Positions 22,273 to 30,639 of a stretch of DNA of 62,053 bases are shown here, piece after piece; positions within the stretch are counted from its first letter, which is position 1; every line of letters starts with the position of its first letter. Source of the stretch: Ilumatobacteraceae bacterium (GTDB lineage: Bacteria; Actinomycetota; Acidimicrobiia; Acidimicrobiales; Ilumatobacteraceae). Location: positions 1-62,053 of the forward strand of contig SHUT01000008.1 in NCBI GenBank assembly GCA_009691255.1. Reading direction: 5' to 3'. The notes under the pieces were generated by a model that had not been told where the DNA came from, ran no database searches, and was given only the letters and a program-made list of their open reading frames with translations. The position numbers were made by a program, and so were the translations under genes.

Positions 22273-23364
22273 TCAAGAACCAAGCGTCAAACGCGAGGCG
22301 GTGGCCTGTTCTTGCACCTTGAGCGAGATTTCATCAACAAGCGCCATGACCTGTATTGCAATATCGTCAGTGTGCATTCCCAGACCGCATACTGGCGTGA
22401 CGATGCTTTGTCGCCGAAGCAAAACAGGGTCAACTCCTTTGCGCACTAATGAGCACCACATATCGGTCAGGGATTTCCAGGCCCTATCTGCGCCAGTTGG
22501 AATTGGTCCATCTGTTCGCAATGCACCCCATGCAATAACACCGCCTAATTCGAGATGCTCCGAAATGCGACTCGCGACGGCTTCAATGTCGGCGATCGCA
22601 TGACCACTTGGAACTGGAATTGACATTACGGCTGCACCCATCGAAAACATGGCACTCCATTCAGTATCTGCGCAACAATGGATTCCGTTGAGGTTATGTG
22701 CCGAAATAGCCGCCAACGCTCCTGACACCAAATCAACGATTGCGTCAGGCGACACATCATTCTCGCCAGCCAAGGCCTCGGTGAGTAAGGGCTCATCAAC
22801 CATGATGAGTTGAGTGCTAACTGGCAATGCTGTCGCCACAATTTTTTCTAATGCCTGAATATGTGAGCGCACCGCACGCAATGCCAGGTCAAACGCAACA
22901 GTTGCTGGTACTCCGGTTCGCACGAGTGTCATTCCGAGCGTGACTGGACCAACAAACTGCCATTTAACCAACTGTGCATTGCGTCGTGCTCCGGAAGCAT
23001 CAAGAAACGCTCGATAGCCAACAAAAGCGTCATCCGTTATGTCTGTGACAATGGCAGAGTCTTTCTTGAGCATTGCAACGTCTACGCTGATGCCGCCGTA
23101 CTGTCCGACAGTCACACCGTCGATGCCGACAAGCGCTTGAGCAATCATGGCTTCGGCCGGAGACCGTCGAGGCAATGTTGGCATTGTCGGAATAGTTGTG
23201 GCACTCCACGCAAACTCAGCAGCCACAATCGCATCGCGATGCGGCAGGCTTCCGATGCCCATCGATTCTCCGGGACGCAATGTGGGTAATTGATTCGCTG
23301 TCAACACTGCCTCCCTTGTACTCGGCGCTCTCAATGATGCTAAATCCTTCTTATTCACTAGCAA
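22273..23364 (-). CDS. MetE-like (cobalamin-independent methionine synthase C-terminal domain) protein
   Basis: A 363-residue protein with the MetE C-terminal / UROD-like barrel but no N-terminal MetE half. GIGSLPHRDA near the start is typical. Zinc ligands can be assigned as His and Cys in GIHCCADTEW and Cys in TPVCGLG, matching the His-Cys...Cys pattern of methionine synthases. The substrate-binding Asp-Glu is in MVDEPLL. It is much shorter than MetE and lacks the folate-binding half, so the methyl donor is unknown and may be a corrinoid. A homologue sits next to ligA in other Actinobacteria. The start codon is uncertain (ATG 23364 assumed). Confidence 0.75.
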   Translation of the reverse strand: MLVNKKDLASLRAPSTREAVLTANQLPTLRPGESMGIGSLPHRDAIVAAEFAWSATTIPTMPTLPRRSPAEAMIAQALVGIDGVTVGQYGGISVDVAMLKKDSAIVTDITDDAFVGYRAFLDASGARRNAQLVKWQFVGPVTLGMTLVRTGVPATVAFDLALRAVRSHIQALEKIVATALPVSTQLIMVDEPLLTEALAGENDVSPDAIVDLVSGALAAISAHNLNGIHCCADTEWSAMFSMGAAVMSIPVPSGHAIADIEAVASRISEHLELGGVIAWGALRTDGPIPTGADRAWKSLTDMWCSLVRKGVDPVLLRRQSIVTPVCGLGMHTDDIAIQVMALVDEISLKVQEQATASRLTLGS

Positions 23365-23395
23365 ATACCGCGCTCACTCAACGAACCGTGGAACC

Positions 23396-24316
23396 TTGGC
23401 GCCAACAGAGCAGTATGTAGAGGTGCGAATTCGGACACTTAACGCCTTGTGGGTTCTTCGCGGCCTTTGGCTACTTGTCGCAATTGCGGCTCCCTGGGAT
23501 CTTTTGGCGTGGCATTCCTCCCCAGTCAATGTGGTGTTACAGACTGTCGGTTGGAGCATTTGGGCAATCGGAGCAGTCAGTGTTTTTGCCGTGTTACCCG
23601 CAGGACTTACTGCAATTCGACTCGTCACCCCAATAATATTTGCAGGCTCACTAGTTGCGCTACCCCACGCCCTCGCCCACGACAAATCACTACTGCTGAG
23701 TTTCGTCGCAATACTCAGCACAACTCTGTGCGAGATTGCACTTTTGCTGCCGAGCATCAGCACTGCAATGGTGCAAGGCGGTGCTTATGGCAACGAGAAC
23801 CGCATTGCATTGCGTACTCCTGTTCCGTATATTGCACCTGCCTTTGTCGCGTGGGCAATAACGGCAGCGTCCTCAATTGGTGCACCACTTTTGCTCGCCA
23901 GCAAACAATGGATACTTGGCGGTGGTGTCTGCGCAATCGCCCTTGGGCTTTTATACGTTGTTCCATCACGCATGCACCGCTTGTCGCGGCGTTGGTTAGT
24001 TATCGTGCCATCAGGAATCGTGATCCACGATCATTTAGTACTTGCTGAAACGATGATGCTGAAGTCATCAAATATTTTGTACGTAACTCTGAGCGATGCA
24101 CCTTCTGGTGAGGCAGATCTCACAGGAGGAGTTTTTGGTTCGCGACTTGTCATTAATTTGCATGAGTCCGAAAAAGTTGTTATCTCGGCGATGACAATGA
24201 AATTACTGCACAGCAGTGAAGCACTTCATGTGCAGTCGTTCGCAATCGCTCCTTCAAACACCACGCACGCCAGACAACAGATATTAAACCGTGTGTCGCC
24301 TTTAACTAACGAGTGA
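23396..24316 (+). CDS. Unrecognised integral membrane protein
   Basis: A 306-residue protein with about six hydrophobic segments in the first 200 residues (VLRGLWLLVAIAAPWDLLA, VGWSIWAIGAVSVFAVLPA, RLVTPIIFAGSLVALPHAL, LLSFVAILSTTLCEIALLL, IAPAFVAWAITAASSIGAP, GGGVCAIALGLLYVV). A cytoplasmic C-terminal beta-rich tail with RWLVIVPSGIVIHDHLVLAETMML follows. The tail resembles PH-like domains that follow membrane anchors in actinobacterial proteins; function unknown. The start is probably TTG 23396, with GTG 23423 as an alternative. It is divergent from the MetE-like gene and its end overlaps mnmA by 11 bases. Confidence 0.72.
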   Translation: MAPTEQYVEVRIRTLNALWVLRGLWLLVAIAAPWDLLAWHSSPVNVVLQTVGWSIWAIGAVSVFAVLPAGLTAIRLVTPIIFAGSLVALPHALAHDKSLLLSFVAILSTTLCEIALLLPSISTAMVQGGAYGNENRIALRTPVPYIAPAFVAWAITAASSIGAPLLLASKQWILGGGVCAIALGLLYVVPSRMHRLSRRWLVIVPSGIVIHDHLVLAETMMLKSSNILYVTLSDAPSGEADLTGGVFGSRLVINLHESEKVVISAMTMKLLHSSEALHVQSFAIAPSNTTHARQQILNRVSPLTNE

Positions 24317-25364
24317 CTACGCCACCGCCCAAAACAAACCTGTCCGAGATGTCGTAGAACACCACTGTTTGTCCTGGGGCAATTTTTTTCTGCGGAGTTT
24401 TCCAGTCAACACGAGCAGTCTGTTCGTCAACTATGGTCAAGGTGCCCTCAAAACGTGCTCCGTGGGCACTGCCTTGAACCAAAATTGTTGTTGGCGATTT
24501 AACAGCATCTTTTTGGTATGGCCACGACAATCTGTTTAGAATTATTGAGTCGACGTAAAGATCTTGTTCGCGGCCGATGACAACTTTTTGGTTCGCAACA
24601 TCAACGTCCACCACATAGCGCGTTGGTCCGCCACCTAAGTTGAGTCCACGGCGCTGCCCGACGGTAACCAGCTCCACCGCCTCAACTTGTCCAGCGGTAC
24701 TTCCGTCAATGTCGACTACCTCAGCAGACCGAAACGCGATTCTGGAACCAAGAAATCCCTCTCGGCCAGTAGTGCTGCCAATGAAGCACACATCTTGACT
24801 ATCGGGTTTTCCGGCAGTTCGTAATCCGTATCGTTGAGCAATCTCACGCACTTCTGACTTGTTCATCTGCCCAACCGGAAAGAGCGTGTACGCCAAATCA
24901 TCACTTTTGAGCATGTGCACCACATAGCTTTGGTCTTTCTTGGGGTCTTCACCCCGCACAACACGAAGATCACCCTCTGGCGATGCCTCGATTCTTGCAT
25001 GATGCCCGGTAGCAACTGCATCAAAGCCCAGTGCGTGACCCCGCTCAATCAGACGATCAAACTTGAGGTGACGATTGCACTCAATACAAGGGTTCGGAGT
25101 GACTCCATCGACATGCGCCTGAATATATGGCGCAACGACATGCTCGTTGAATTCTTCAGAGAAATTAAATACCAAGTGATCAATGTCTAATTGTTGCGCT
25201 ACACGACGAGCGTCATCAACGTCGCTCACAGAACAACATCCGGTGTCGCTTTCCCCGCCCCACAACCGCATGGTGACACCCACGACTTCGTGTCCCTGAT
25301 CGCGCAAAATAAGTGCCGCTACAGATGAATCAACTCCACCAGACATTGCGACAAGCACTTTCAT
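24306..25364 (-). CDS. mnmA: tRNA-specific 2-thiouridylase
   Basis: Installs the 2-thio group on wobble U34 of Lys, Glu and Gln tRNAs, using sulfur from a cysteine desulfurase. The 352 residues begin with the PP-loop MSGGVDSSVAA (7-17). The first catalytic Cys is in NPCIECNRHLKFD (about 100) and the second in DSQDVCFIG (about 197). The C-terminal beta barrel ends with TPQKKIAPGQTVVFYD. The start codon overlaps the end of the cysteine desulfurase gene by 4 bases, so donor and acceptor are coupled. Confidence 0.96.
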   Translation of the reverse strand: MKVLVAMSGGVDSSVAALILRDQGHEVVGVTMRLWGGESDTGCCSVSDVDDARRVAQQLDIDHLVFNFSEEFNEHVVAPYIQAHVDGVTPNPCIECNRHLKFDRLIERGHALGFDAVATGHHARIEASPEGDLRVVRGEDPKKDQSYVVHMLKSDDLAYTLFPVGQMNKSEVREIAQRYGLRTAGKPDSQDVCFIGSTTGREGFLGSRIAFRSAEVVDIDGSTAGQVEAVELVTVGQRRGLNLGGGPTRYVVDVDVANQKVVIGREQDLYVDSIILNRLSWPYQKDAVKSPTTILVQGSAHGARFEGTLTIVDEQTARVDWKTPQKKIAPGQTVVFYDISDRFVLGGGVVTR

Positions 25365-26533
25365 TGCGCGGTCACTTTGCGTTGTCCGGCTTGCAATAGT
25401 CGCGTCGCTGCTTGAGCCACCGCATTAATCGTGATATCAATATCAGATTCAGTGGTGGTATGTCCAAGGCTAAAGCGCAATGCTCCTTTGCTGCGCTGTA
25501 ACGGCACTCCCATTGCAGCCAACACATGCGACGGCTCCATTGCACCGCTCGCACATGCCGAAGCAGCAGACGCACAAATACCGTGTTCGTCAAGCAGATA
25601 CAGCAGCGACTCGTTCTCGAGACCTTCAAGACACACGTGGGCAATTCCGGCAACAGTGTCCGAGATCATTGTTCGTTTGGCACAATCAATTGCTGCCTCA
25701 AGTCCGTCTAATAAACGAGACCGCAGCAGGCCAATGCGTCGTATTTCAGAAACACGTTCATTATCGGTTAGTCGCAACGCAGTTGCAGTGCCAACGATTC
25801 CGGCCACATTATGTGTGCCGCTACGCCGATCTCGTTCTTGTCCGCCGCCAAAAAGCAATGGCTCAAGCACAACCCCTTCGCGTACGACCATGATGCCTAC
25901 TCCCTTTGGTCCACCAAACTTATGCGCGGATAGTGTCAGCACATCGACATTGGGCCAGATGTCTCGCAAATCCATCCAACACGCTGATTGCACCGCATCT
26001 GTGTGTAGTACTGCTTCAGGAAACACTCTCCGCACAGCTCGCGAGACTTCTTGCATGTCAGTTATCGATCCGACTTCGTTGTTGACGGCCATCGTTGACA
26101 CGAGTGATACGTCAGACATTTCTCGCAAGGTCTGTCGTAACGCAATCGGATCAATCACGCCAGTCTCTGTGACTGGCAATACACGACCACCGACGTGTTC
26201 GACACAATGCAGCACCGCGTGATGCTCGGCCGATGAGCACACGGCAACTCCGCCGCGACGCCGAATCGTTCCTAGTACAGCAGTATTAGCACCCTCAGTG
26301 CCTCCGCTCGTAAAAACAATTTCTCCAGGCCGACATCCGATTACATCGGCAACATTGTCTCGTGCTTCATCAATTACTCGTCGGGCGTCTCGAGCAAAAC
26401 GATGAGACCCAGATGGATTGGCATATACCTGATCATGAAAAGGCTTCATCACCTCAGCGACGGTGGGCCTCATTGGAGACGTGGCGGCATGATCGAGGTA
26501 CACATAATCACGGGTCAGCCCAATGTTGCTCAC
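25361..26533 (-). CDS. Cysteine desulfurase (IscS/NifS family)
   Basis: PLP enzyme that removes sulfur from cysteine as an enzyme-bound persulfide. The 390 residues show YLDHAATSP (12-20), SGGTEGAN, SAEHHAVLH, the PLP Lys in LSAHKFGGPKG, and the catalytic-loop Cys in ASAASACASG. The long loop places it in the IscS-like group I. The direct coupling to mnmA indicates that tRNA thiolation is a main client; two NifU-type Fe-S carriers elsewhere in the window (31603, 45143) are possible other clients. Confidence 0.93.
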   Translation of the reverse strand: MSNIGLTRDYVYLDHAATSPMRPTVAEVMKPFHDQVYANPSGSHRFARDARRVIDEARDNVADVIGCRPGEIVFTSGGTEGANTAVLGTIRRRGGVAVCSSAEHHAVLHCVEHVGGRVLPVTETGVIDPIALRQTLREMSDVSLVSTMAVNNEVGSITDMQEVSRAVRRVFPEAVLHTDAVQSACWMDLRDIWPNVDVLTLSAHKFGGPKGVGIMVVREGVVLEPLLFGGGQERDRRSGTHNVAGIVGTATALRLTDNERVSEIRRIGLLRSRLLDGLEAAIDCAKRTMISDTVAGIAHVCLEGLENESLLYLLDEHGICASAASACASGAMEPSHVLAAMGVPLQRSKGALRFSLGHTTTESDIDITINAVAQAATRLLQAGQRKVTAQ

Positions 26534-26586
26534 ACCATCAGGCTACCGATGCCCACGACCAGCAGGCGGCGTGGTGTACTGAAGCA

Positions 26587-27384
26587 ATGCCATATTTGCC
26601 TCACGATGAACAGACCAATGAATACGGCCTGTCTGGGTATGGCGCCAGCACTTACGGTGATGCCTTTGCTGATGTCTATGACGAGTGGTACGAGTCGCTA
26701 GATGACGCCGACTTCGTGCGGTTCATGGCAATGCACCTCAACACCCACTGTGCACAGCGTAATGCTTTAGTACTTGAACTAGGCGTCGGCACTGGTCGAC
26801 TGCTGGCACAACTCATCGCTGCCCGCAGTCATCAGGACGTATTCGTTGGCGTTGATTCGTCAGCAGCAATGCTTGCTGTATTGGCTAAACGTGGTCTACC
26901 ATCTTGCGTGAGCACCGTCTGTTGTGACATGTCTCGCGATCTGCCGCCCGGATCTTTTGATTTAGTTTTTGTCGGCTATAACACCCTCTTTAACTTGCCG
27001 TCCGAGCAATCACTCAGCGTGTGTTTATCACTGGTCGCTTCTCGAATACAGCCCGATGGTTTTCTGATAATCGATGCAGTCGTCCCCAATGACGCCGATG
27101 GCGACAATGTGTCGGTTCGCAGCATTACCGCTGACCGTGTTGTTTTGAGCATCAGCACGCATAACAGGGCATCGCAACATATCAGCGGACAATTCATCGA
27201 GTTCTCTCAATCCGATGGTGTTCGTTTGAGACCATGGGCTCTGACCTACTGGACACCATCACAACTCGACACCATTGCGAGCGCCGCAGGGCTCAAGCTT
27301 GTCGACCGATACGCCACCGGAGACGGCCAACCGTTCACCTCTGATTCACCTCGGCACATCAGCAGATACCAAACATCACGCTAA
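26587..27384 (+). CDS. Class I SAM-dependent methyltransferase
   Basis: A 265-residue Rossmann methyltransferase. It starts with the DAFADVYDEWYESL segment common in small-molecule methyltransferases. Motif I is VLELGVGTGRLLAQL, followed by FVGVDSSAAMLAVLA and the motif IV-like FDLVFVGYNTLFNL. The C-terminal part is beta-rich, with RPWALTYWTPSQLDTIASAAGLKLV. I start it at ATG 26587, because the longer frame from 26362 reads back through the cysteine desulfurase coding region. The acceptor is unknown. It is 43 bases upstream of galT on the same strand. Confidence 0.82.
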   Translation: MPYLPHDEQTNEYGLSGYGASTYGDAFADVYDEWYESLDDADFVRFMAMHLNTHCAQRNALVLELGVGTGRLLAQLIAARSHQDVFVGVDSSAAMLAVLAKRGLPSCVSTVCCDMSRDLPPGSFDLVFVGYNTLFNLPSEQSLSVCLSLVASRIQPDGFLIIDAVVPNDADGDNVSVRSITADRVVLSISTHNRASQHISGQFIEFSQSDGVRLRPWALTYWTPSQLDTIASAAGLKLVDRYATGDGQPFTSDSPRHISRYQTSR

Positions 27385-27427
27385 AGACACGTATTTATGG
27401 CGATGTGGTCGTATCCTTATTGCTACC

Positions 27428-28411
27428 GTGAGCCAATTACGCCTGAACCTCTTAACTGGCCGGTGGGTAACTGTCGTTCCTAACCGCGCCAAGCGAACAA
27501 GTGACTTTGCTCCACGCACTCTGCATGTCGAAAATGATCCTGATCGTCTGTGCCCATTTTGTCCCGGCAACGAAGACCCCGGTGTGCCAACTCTTGAGAC
27601 ACGCGACTCAAATGGCAATTGGACAATGCGAGTGGTGCCCAATAAATATCCAGCCTTTGAGGGCGACGATACATTGGCAGTGCGCAACCTCGGACCAGTT
27701 CATGTAATGGCCGAAGCAAGTGGTGTACATGAGATCTTAGTGATTTCTCCAAACCACGATGCTCGCATGAACAATTTCAGCGACGAAGCCATGAAAGACA
27801 TGATGCTCGCACTCAAGAGCAGACTTCTGGCCCACACCGACACTCCCAATATTCGCTATACACAAGCGTTCATTAATCATGGTCGCGAAGCAGGTGCATC
27901 TCTTGCCCATCCGCACGGGCAGTTACTTGGACTGCCTTTTGTTCCAGGCGAGATCCTCGAAGAAGAACGAGCCTTTGAGCGGTTTAAAGGCGGATGTCTT
28001 TTGTGTACCACGATTGAGGCAGAGTCTGTAGACAACAAGCGCGTCGTTCTAGAAAACGAACATGCGGTTGTCATTTGTCCATTCTGGAGCAGTGGGCCAT
28101 TTGAGTTGCTGATTATGCCGCGCTCACACGAACTGCATTTATCGGACTCAAGTGATCAGGCTCTTGCTGGTGTTGGGCGCGCAATTCGCGATGGGCTCGC
28201 TCATTTGGTGGCAGTTCTTGGCGATATTGCTTTCAACATTGTCTTTCACACAGCGCCAGCGCATCACTCTGGCATGTATCACTGGCACATCCATCTGTGG
28301 CCAAAACTCACTACCACCGCTGGCTTTGAGCGTGGTACTGGCGTCATGATTAATCTTGTCCCGCCAGAAGAAGCAGCAGCAGAGTTACGCGCAGTGTCCG
28401 CAACTGTTTAA
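27428..28411 (+). CDS. galT: Galactose-1-phosphate uridylyltransferase
   Basis: HIT-superfamily nucleotidyltransferase of 327 residues, beginning with GTG 27428 (MSQLRLNLLTGRWV). Zinc-site Cys-x-x-Cys is in DRLCPFCPGNE, and two further Cys are in GGCLLCTTIE. The active-site His loop is LAHPHGQLLGLP, in which the second His would carry UMP. The C-terminal MYHWHIHLWPKL matches the GalT tail. The longer frame back to 27275 overlaps the methyltransferase and is rejected. Members of this actinobacterial branch may act on other sugar-phosphate/nucleotide pairs. No galK or galE is adjacent. Confidence 0.88.
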   Translation: MSQLRLNLLTGRWVTVVPNRAKRTSDFAPRTLHVENDPDRLCPFCPGNEDPGVPTLETRDSNGNWTMRVVPNKYPAFEGDDTLAVRNLGPVHVMAEASGVHEILVISPNHDARMNNFSDEAMKDMMLALKSRLLAHTDTPNIRYTQAFINHGREAGASLAHPHGQLLGLPFVPGEILEEERAFERFKGGCLLCTTIEAESVDNKRVVLENEHAVVICPFWSSGPFELLIMPRSHELHLSDSSDQALAGVGRAIRDGLAHLVAVLGDIAFNIVFHTAPAHHSGMYHWHIHLWPKLTTTAGFERGTGVMINLVPPEEAAAELRAVSATV

Positions 28412-28421
28412 AACTGTTCTG

Positions 28422-28862
28422 ATGAGCAGAATCACAGTTTCAATAGACATCTCTACAACTCCCGAAAAACTCTGGGACATCCTCGAGCCGATTGAAAGAC
28501 ACATCGACTGGATGGCAGACGCTGTTGCGATTCGATTCATCGGTGAGAAAACTCGCGGAGTCGGAACTCAATTCTTCTGTGATACCAAAGTTGGTCCTAT
28601 TAAATTAGTAGACCAGATGAACATCACTTCTTGGGATCCCGGCAAACGCATGGGCGTTCAACATATCGGTATTGTGACTGGCACTGGTGAGTTCACGCTC
28701 TCTCCTCTTAACGATGGAGCCGATACGCGTTTTGTCTGGACAGAAGAACTCACTTTCCCATGGTGGCTTGGTGGTCCGATTGGCGCATTTATTGGCGGAC
28801 GAATCGTTCTCTCGGCAATCTGGCGACGCAATTTAAAGGCGTTAAAAAAACTCGCAGAGTGA
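28422..28862 (+). CDS. SRPBCC/START-like small ligand-binding protein
   Basis: A 146-residue polyketide-cyclase/START-fold protein. It has the N-terminal strand ITVSIDISTTPEKLWDILEPIERHIDWMADAV, a middle sheet with MNITSWDPGKRMGVQHIG and RFVWTEELTFPWWLGG, and a long C-terminal helix (IVLSAIWRRNLKALKKL). The ATG at 28422 lies 10 bases after the galT stop. These proteins bind hydrophobic ligands in an internal cavity; the ligand is not evident. It converges on azlD with 3 bases between. Confidence 0.8.
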   Translation: MSRITVSIDISTTPEKLWDILEPIERHIDWMADAVAIRFIGEKTRGVGTQFFCDTKVGPIKLVDQMNITSWDPGKRMGVQHIGIVTGTGEFTLSPLNDGADTRFVWTEELTFPWWLGGPIGAFIGGRIVLSAIWRRNLKALKKLAE

Positions 28863-28865
28863 CTA

Positions 28866-29168
28866 TTACGCAATTGCACGTACAAGTGCTGTTGAACCAA
28901 CTCCCAGCACAATGACGAGTACGAGCGGAACTTTTTTCCAGGTGGCACCAATAGCCACGATCAAGCCTGCAAGACGTGCATCAACAGAAAACTTCTGCGC
29001 CGTCGTAAAGGTGTCCTTGGCAATTAGCGCACCAAGCAATGCCGCCGGAATCAAGACCAGACATCGTTGCAATACAGGTGATAGTTGTCGCCCACCCAAC
29101 AGCACCACTCCCAATGCCTTGAAACCATAAGCCCCAATCGCTAATAAAATTATGAGCCACCAACTCAT
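28866..29168 (-). CDS. azlD: AzlD-type branched-chain amino acid transport protein
   Basis: A 100-residue membrane protein with about four helices (WWLIILLAIGAYGFKALGVVLL, LVLIPAALLGALIAKDTF, RLAGLIVAIGATWKKVPLVLVIVLGVGSTALV). The size and the GAYGFKALG and IPAALLGALI segments fit AzlD, the small partner of AzlC. The start overlaps the azlC end by 4 bases. AzlCD pairs export branched-chain amino acids (BrnFE in Corynebacterium), which fits a genome with two-level leucine control. Confidence 0.85.
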   Translation of the reverse strand: MSWWLIILLAIGAYGFKALGVVLLGGRQLSPVLQRCLVLIPAALLGALIAKDTFTTAQKFSVDARLAGLIVAIGATWKKVPLVLVIVLGVGSTALVRAIA

Positions 29169-29857
29169 ATTGGTTCTGCCTCAGATTGATTCGGCGAGAC
29201 TCCAAACAAAATCCCCAATGTCGCCACCAAGATGGGCAAGCCGATCGGCAAAAAAGGTGCAAGCGCTACTGTTGCAATCGCACCAAATGAAGCAGCTCGC
29301 CGTCCATTGCGGGTGCGCAGATGCGGAACAATCATGGCGGTAAATACCACTGGAAATGCTGCATCAAGTCCGTATGTTTCAGGATCGATCGAGTTGCCGA
29401 TAAGAGCTCCGATCAACGTCCCGATATTCCAAAATATGTACAAGGAAATGCCACACGCCCAAAATGCCCACCGTCGCAATCTCAAGTCCCCATGAGCCGA
29501 AGCCAACGCAGTTGTCTCATCAATCACGAAATGCGCCGCCAGTAGTCGCTTCCCAAGCGATCCGCGCAGCGTGGGTGCAAGACTTAATCCGTAGACACCA
29601 TTACGGGCGGCCAATAACAACGACCCACCAAGAGCACTTGCCACGCTTCCGCCAGCGCCAATCACGCTCACTGCAGAAAACTGTGATGCACCAGTAAAAA
29701 CAAACAACGACAATGCACATGTCTGCATCACCGAAGCACCGCTCGCCACCGACACGACTCCAAATGACACAGCAAAGACTCCAACTGCAACACTTATAAC
29801 GAGCGCTGAACTAATGATTGGTCGAATATCGGCAGGAATTGACCTGCGCTTTTCCAT
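29165..29857 (-). CDS. azlC: AzlC-type branched-chain amino acid permease
   Basis: A 230-residue integral membrane protein. Recognisable features are VISVAVGVFAVSFGVVSVASGASVMQTCALSLFVFTGASQFS near the N-terminus (the ASQF signature), RNGVYGL, and HFVIDETTALA in the middle, with about six to eight helices overall. Known partner: AzlD, immediately downstream with a 4-base overlap. The pair is probably a branched-chain amino acid (and possibly methionine) exporter. Confidence 0.88.
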   Translation of the reverse strand: MEKRRSIPADIRPIISSALVISVAVGVFAVSFGVVSVASGASVMQTCALSLFVFTGASQFSAVSVIGAGGSVASALGGSLLLAARNGVYGLSLAPTLRGSLGKRLLAAHFVIDETTALASAHGDLRLRRWAFWACGISLYIFWNIGTLIGALIGNSIDPETYGLDAAFPVVFTAMIVPHLRTRNGRRAASFGAIATVALAPFLPIGLPILVATLGILFGVSPNQSEAEPI

Positions 29858-29862
29858 CTGCT

Positions 29863-30636
29863 CTATTCCCCTGTGAAACTGGCTTTGCCTGGACCTGCTT
29901 CAAGAAAACTTGCAACACCAATTTGGCTGTCGTGCGTATAAAACACCTGCTCAAACAAACCGCGTTCGAGTAATAGACCGTCTCGCAGGGTCATACTGGC
30001 TCCGTTGTCGACAGCGCTTTTAATCAACCGCTGAGCCTGCACGGCCCCGGATGCCAATGAGCACGCCAGTTCTAGTGCCCGCACATGCAGTTGTTCTGGG
30101 TCGACGACCTCATCGGCTAATCCGATCCGAAATGCCTCCTCGGATTTAACTTGTCGTCCGGTCATCATGATTTCCTTTGCACGACTCACGCCGACGATGC
30201 GCGACAATCGCTGAGTGCCACCGCCACCTGGAATAATGCCAAGCAAAATTTCTGGTTGACCAAAAACTGCTTTGTGCGATGCGACGCGATAGTCACATGC
30301 CATCGCTAGTTCGCAACCACCACCTAAAGCAAAGCCACTCACGGCAGCTATCACCATTGAAGGTATTGAGGCAACTGCGTCTAATGCTCCATGAAATGCT
30401 GCGCCGATTGTTCGTGCCTCTACTGGACCCCCAAACTCAGAGATATCTGCACCAGCAGCAAATAATCGATCTCCGCCAGTAAGTACGACCGCAGCAGCAG
30501 GAGTATTGGTGAGATCAAGTGCAATCTCGTGCAGACGCGCCAATACACCGAATGACAAAGCATTCACCTTTGGATTATTCAGCGTAATAACAGCAACTCC
30601 GTCGGGGCGTCGTTCAAGCAATACAAGATCGGACAT
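29863..30636 (-). CDS. Enoyl-CoA hydratase/isomerase family protein
   Basis: A 257-residue crotonase-fold protein. The oxyanion-hole segments are FAAGADISEFGG (about 58-69) and the helix VSGFALGGGCELAMACD (about 99-115). The second catalytic Glu is suggested in PEILLGIIPGGGGTQRL. Both Glu equivalents of hydratases appear present (GCELA, PEILL). It is 3 bases downstream of meaB, so it probably shares a transcript with meaB and the NifU-like gene. Confidence 0.9.
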   Translation of the reverse strand: MSDLVLLERRPDGVAVITLNNPKVNALSFGVLARLHEIALDLTNTPAAAVVLTGGDRLFAAGADISEFGGPVEARTIGAAFHGALDAVASIPSMVIAAVSGFALGGGCELAMACDYRVASHKAVFGQPEILLGIIPGGGGTQRLSRIVGVSRAKEIMMTGRQVKSEEAFRIGLADEVVDPEQLHVRALELACSLASGAVQAQRLIKSAVDNGASMTLRDGLLLERGLFEQVFYTHDSQIGVASFLEAGPGKASFTGE

Positions 30637-30639
30637 CTT

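Noticed and set aside
25431-26222. 263-residue plus-strand frame opposite the cysteine desulfurase
   Set aside because: It is an antisense shadow of a clear NifS/IscS gene, with Ser/Thr/Arg-rich low-complexity translation and no motif.
26362-26586. N-terminal extension of the methyltransferase
   Set aside because: It reads back through the cysteine desulfurase coding region and lacks domain-like sequence; the ATG at 26587 starts the fold.
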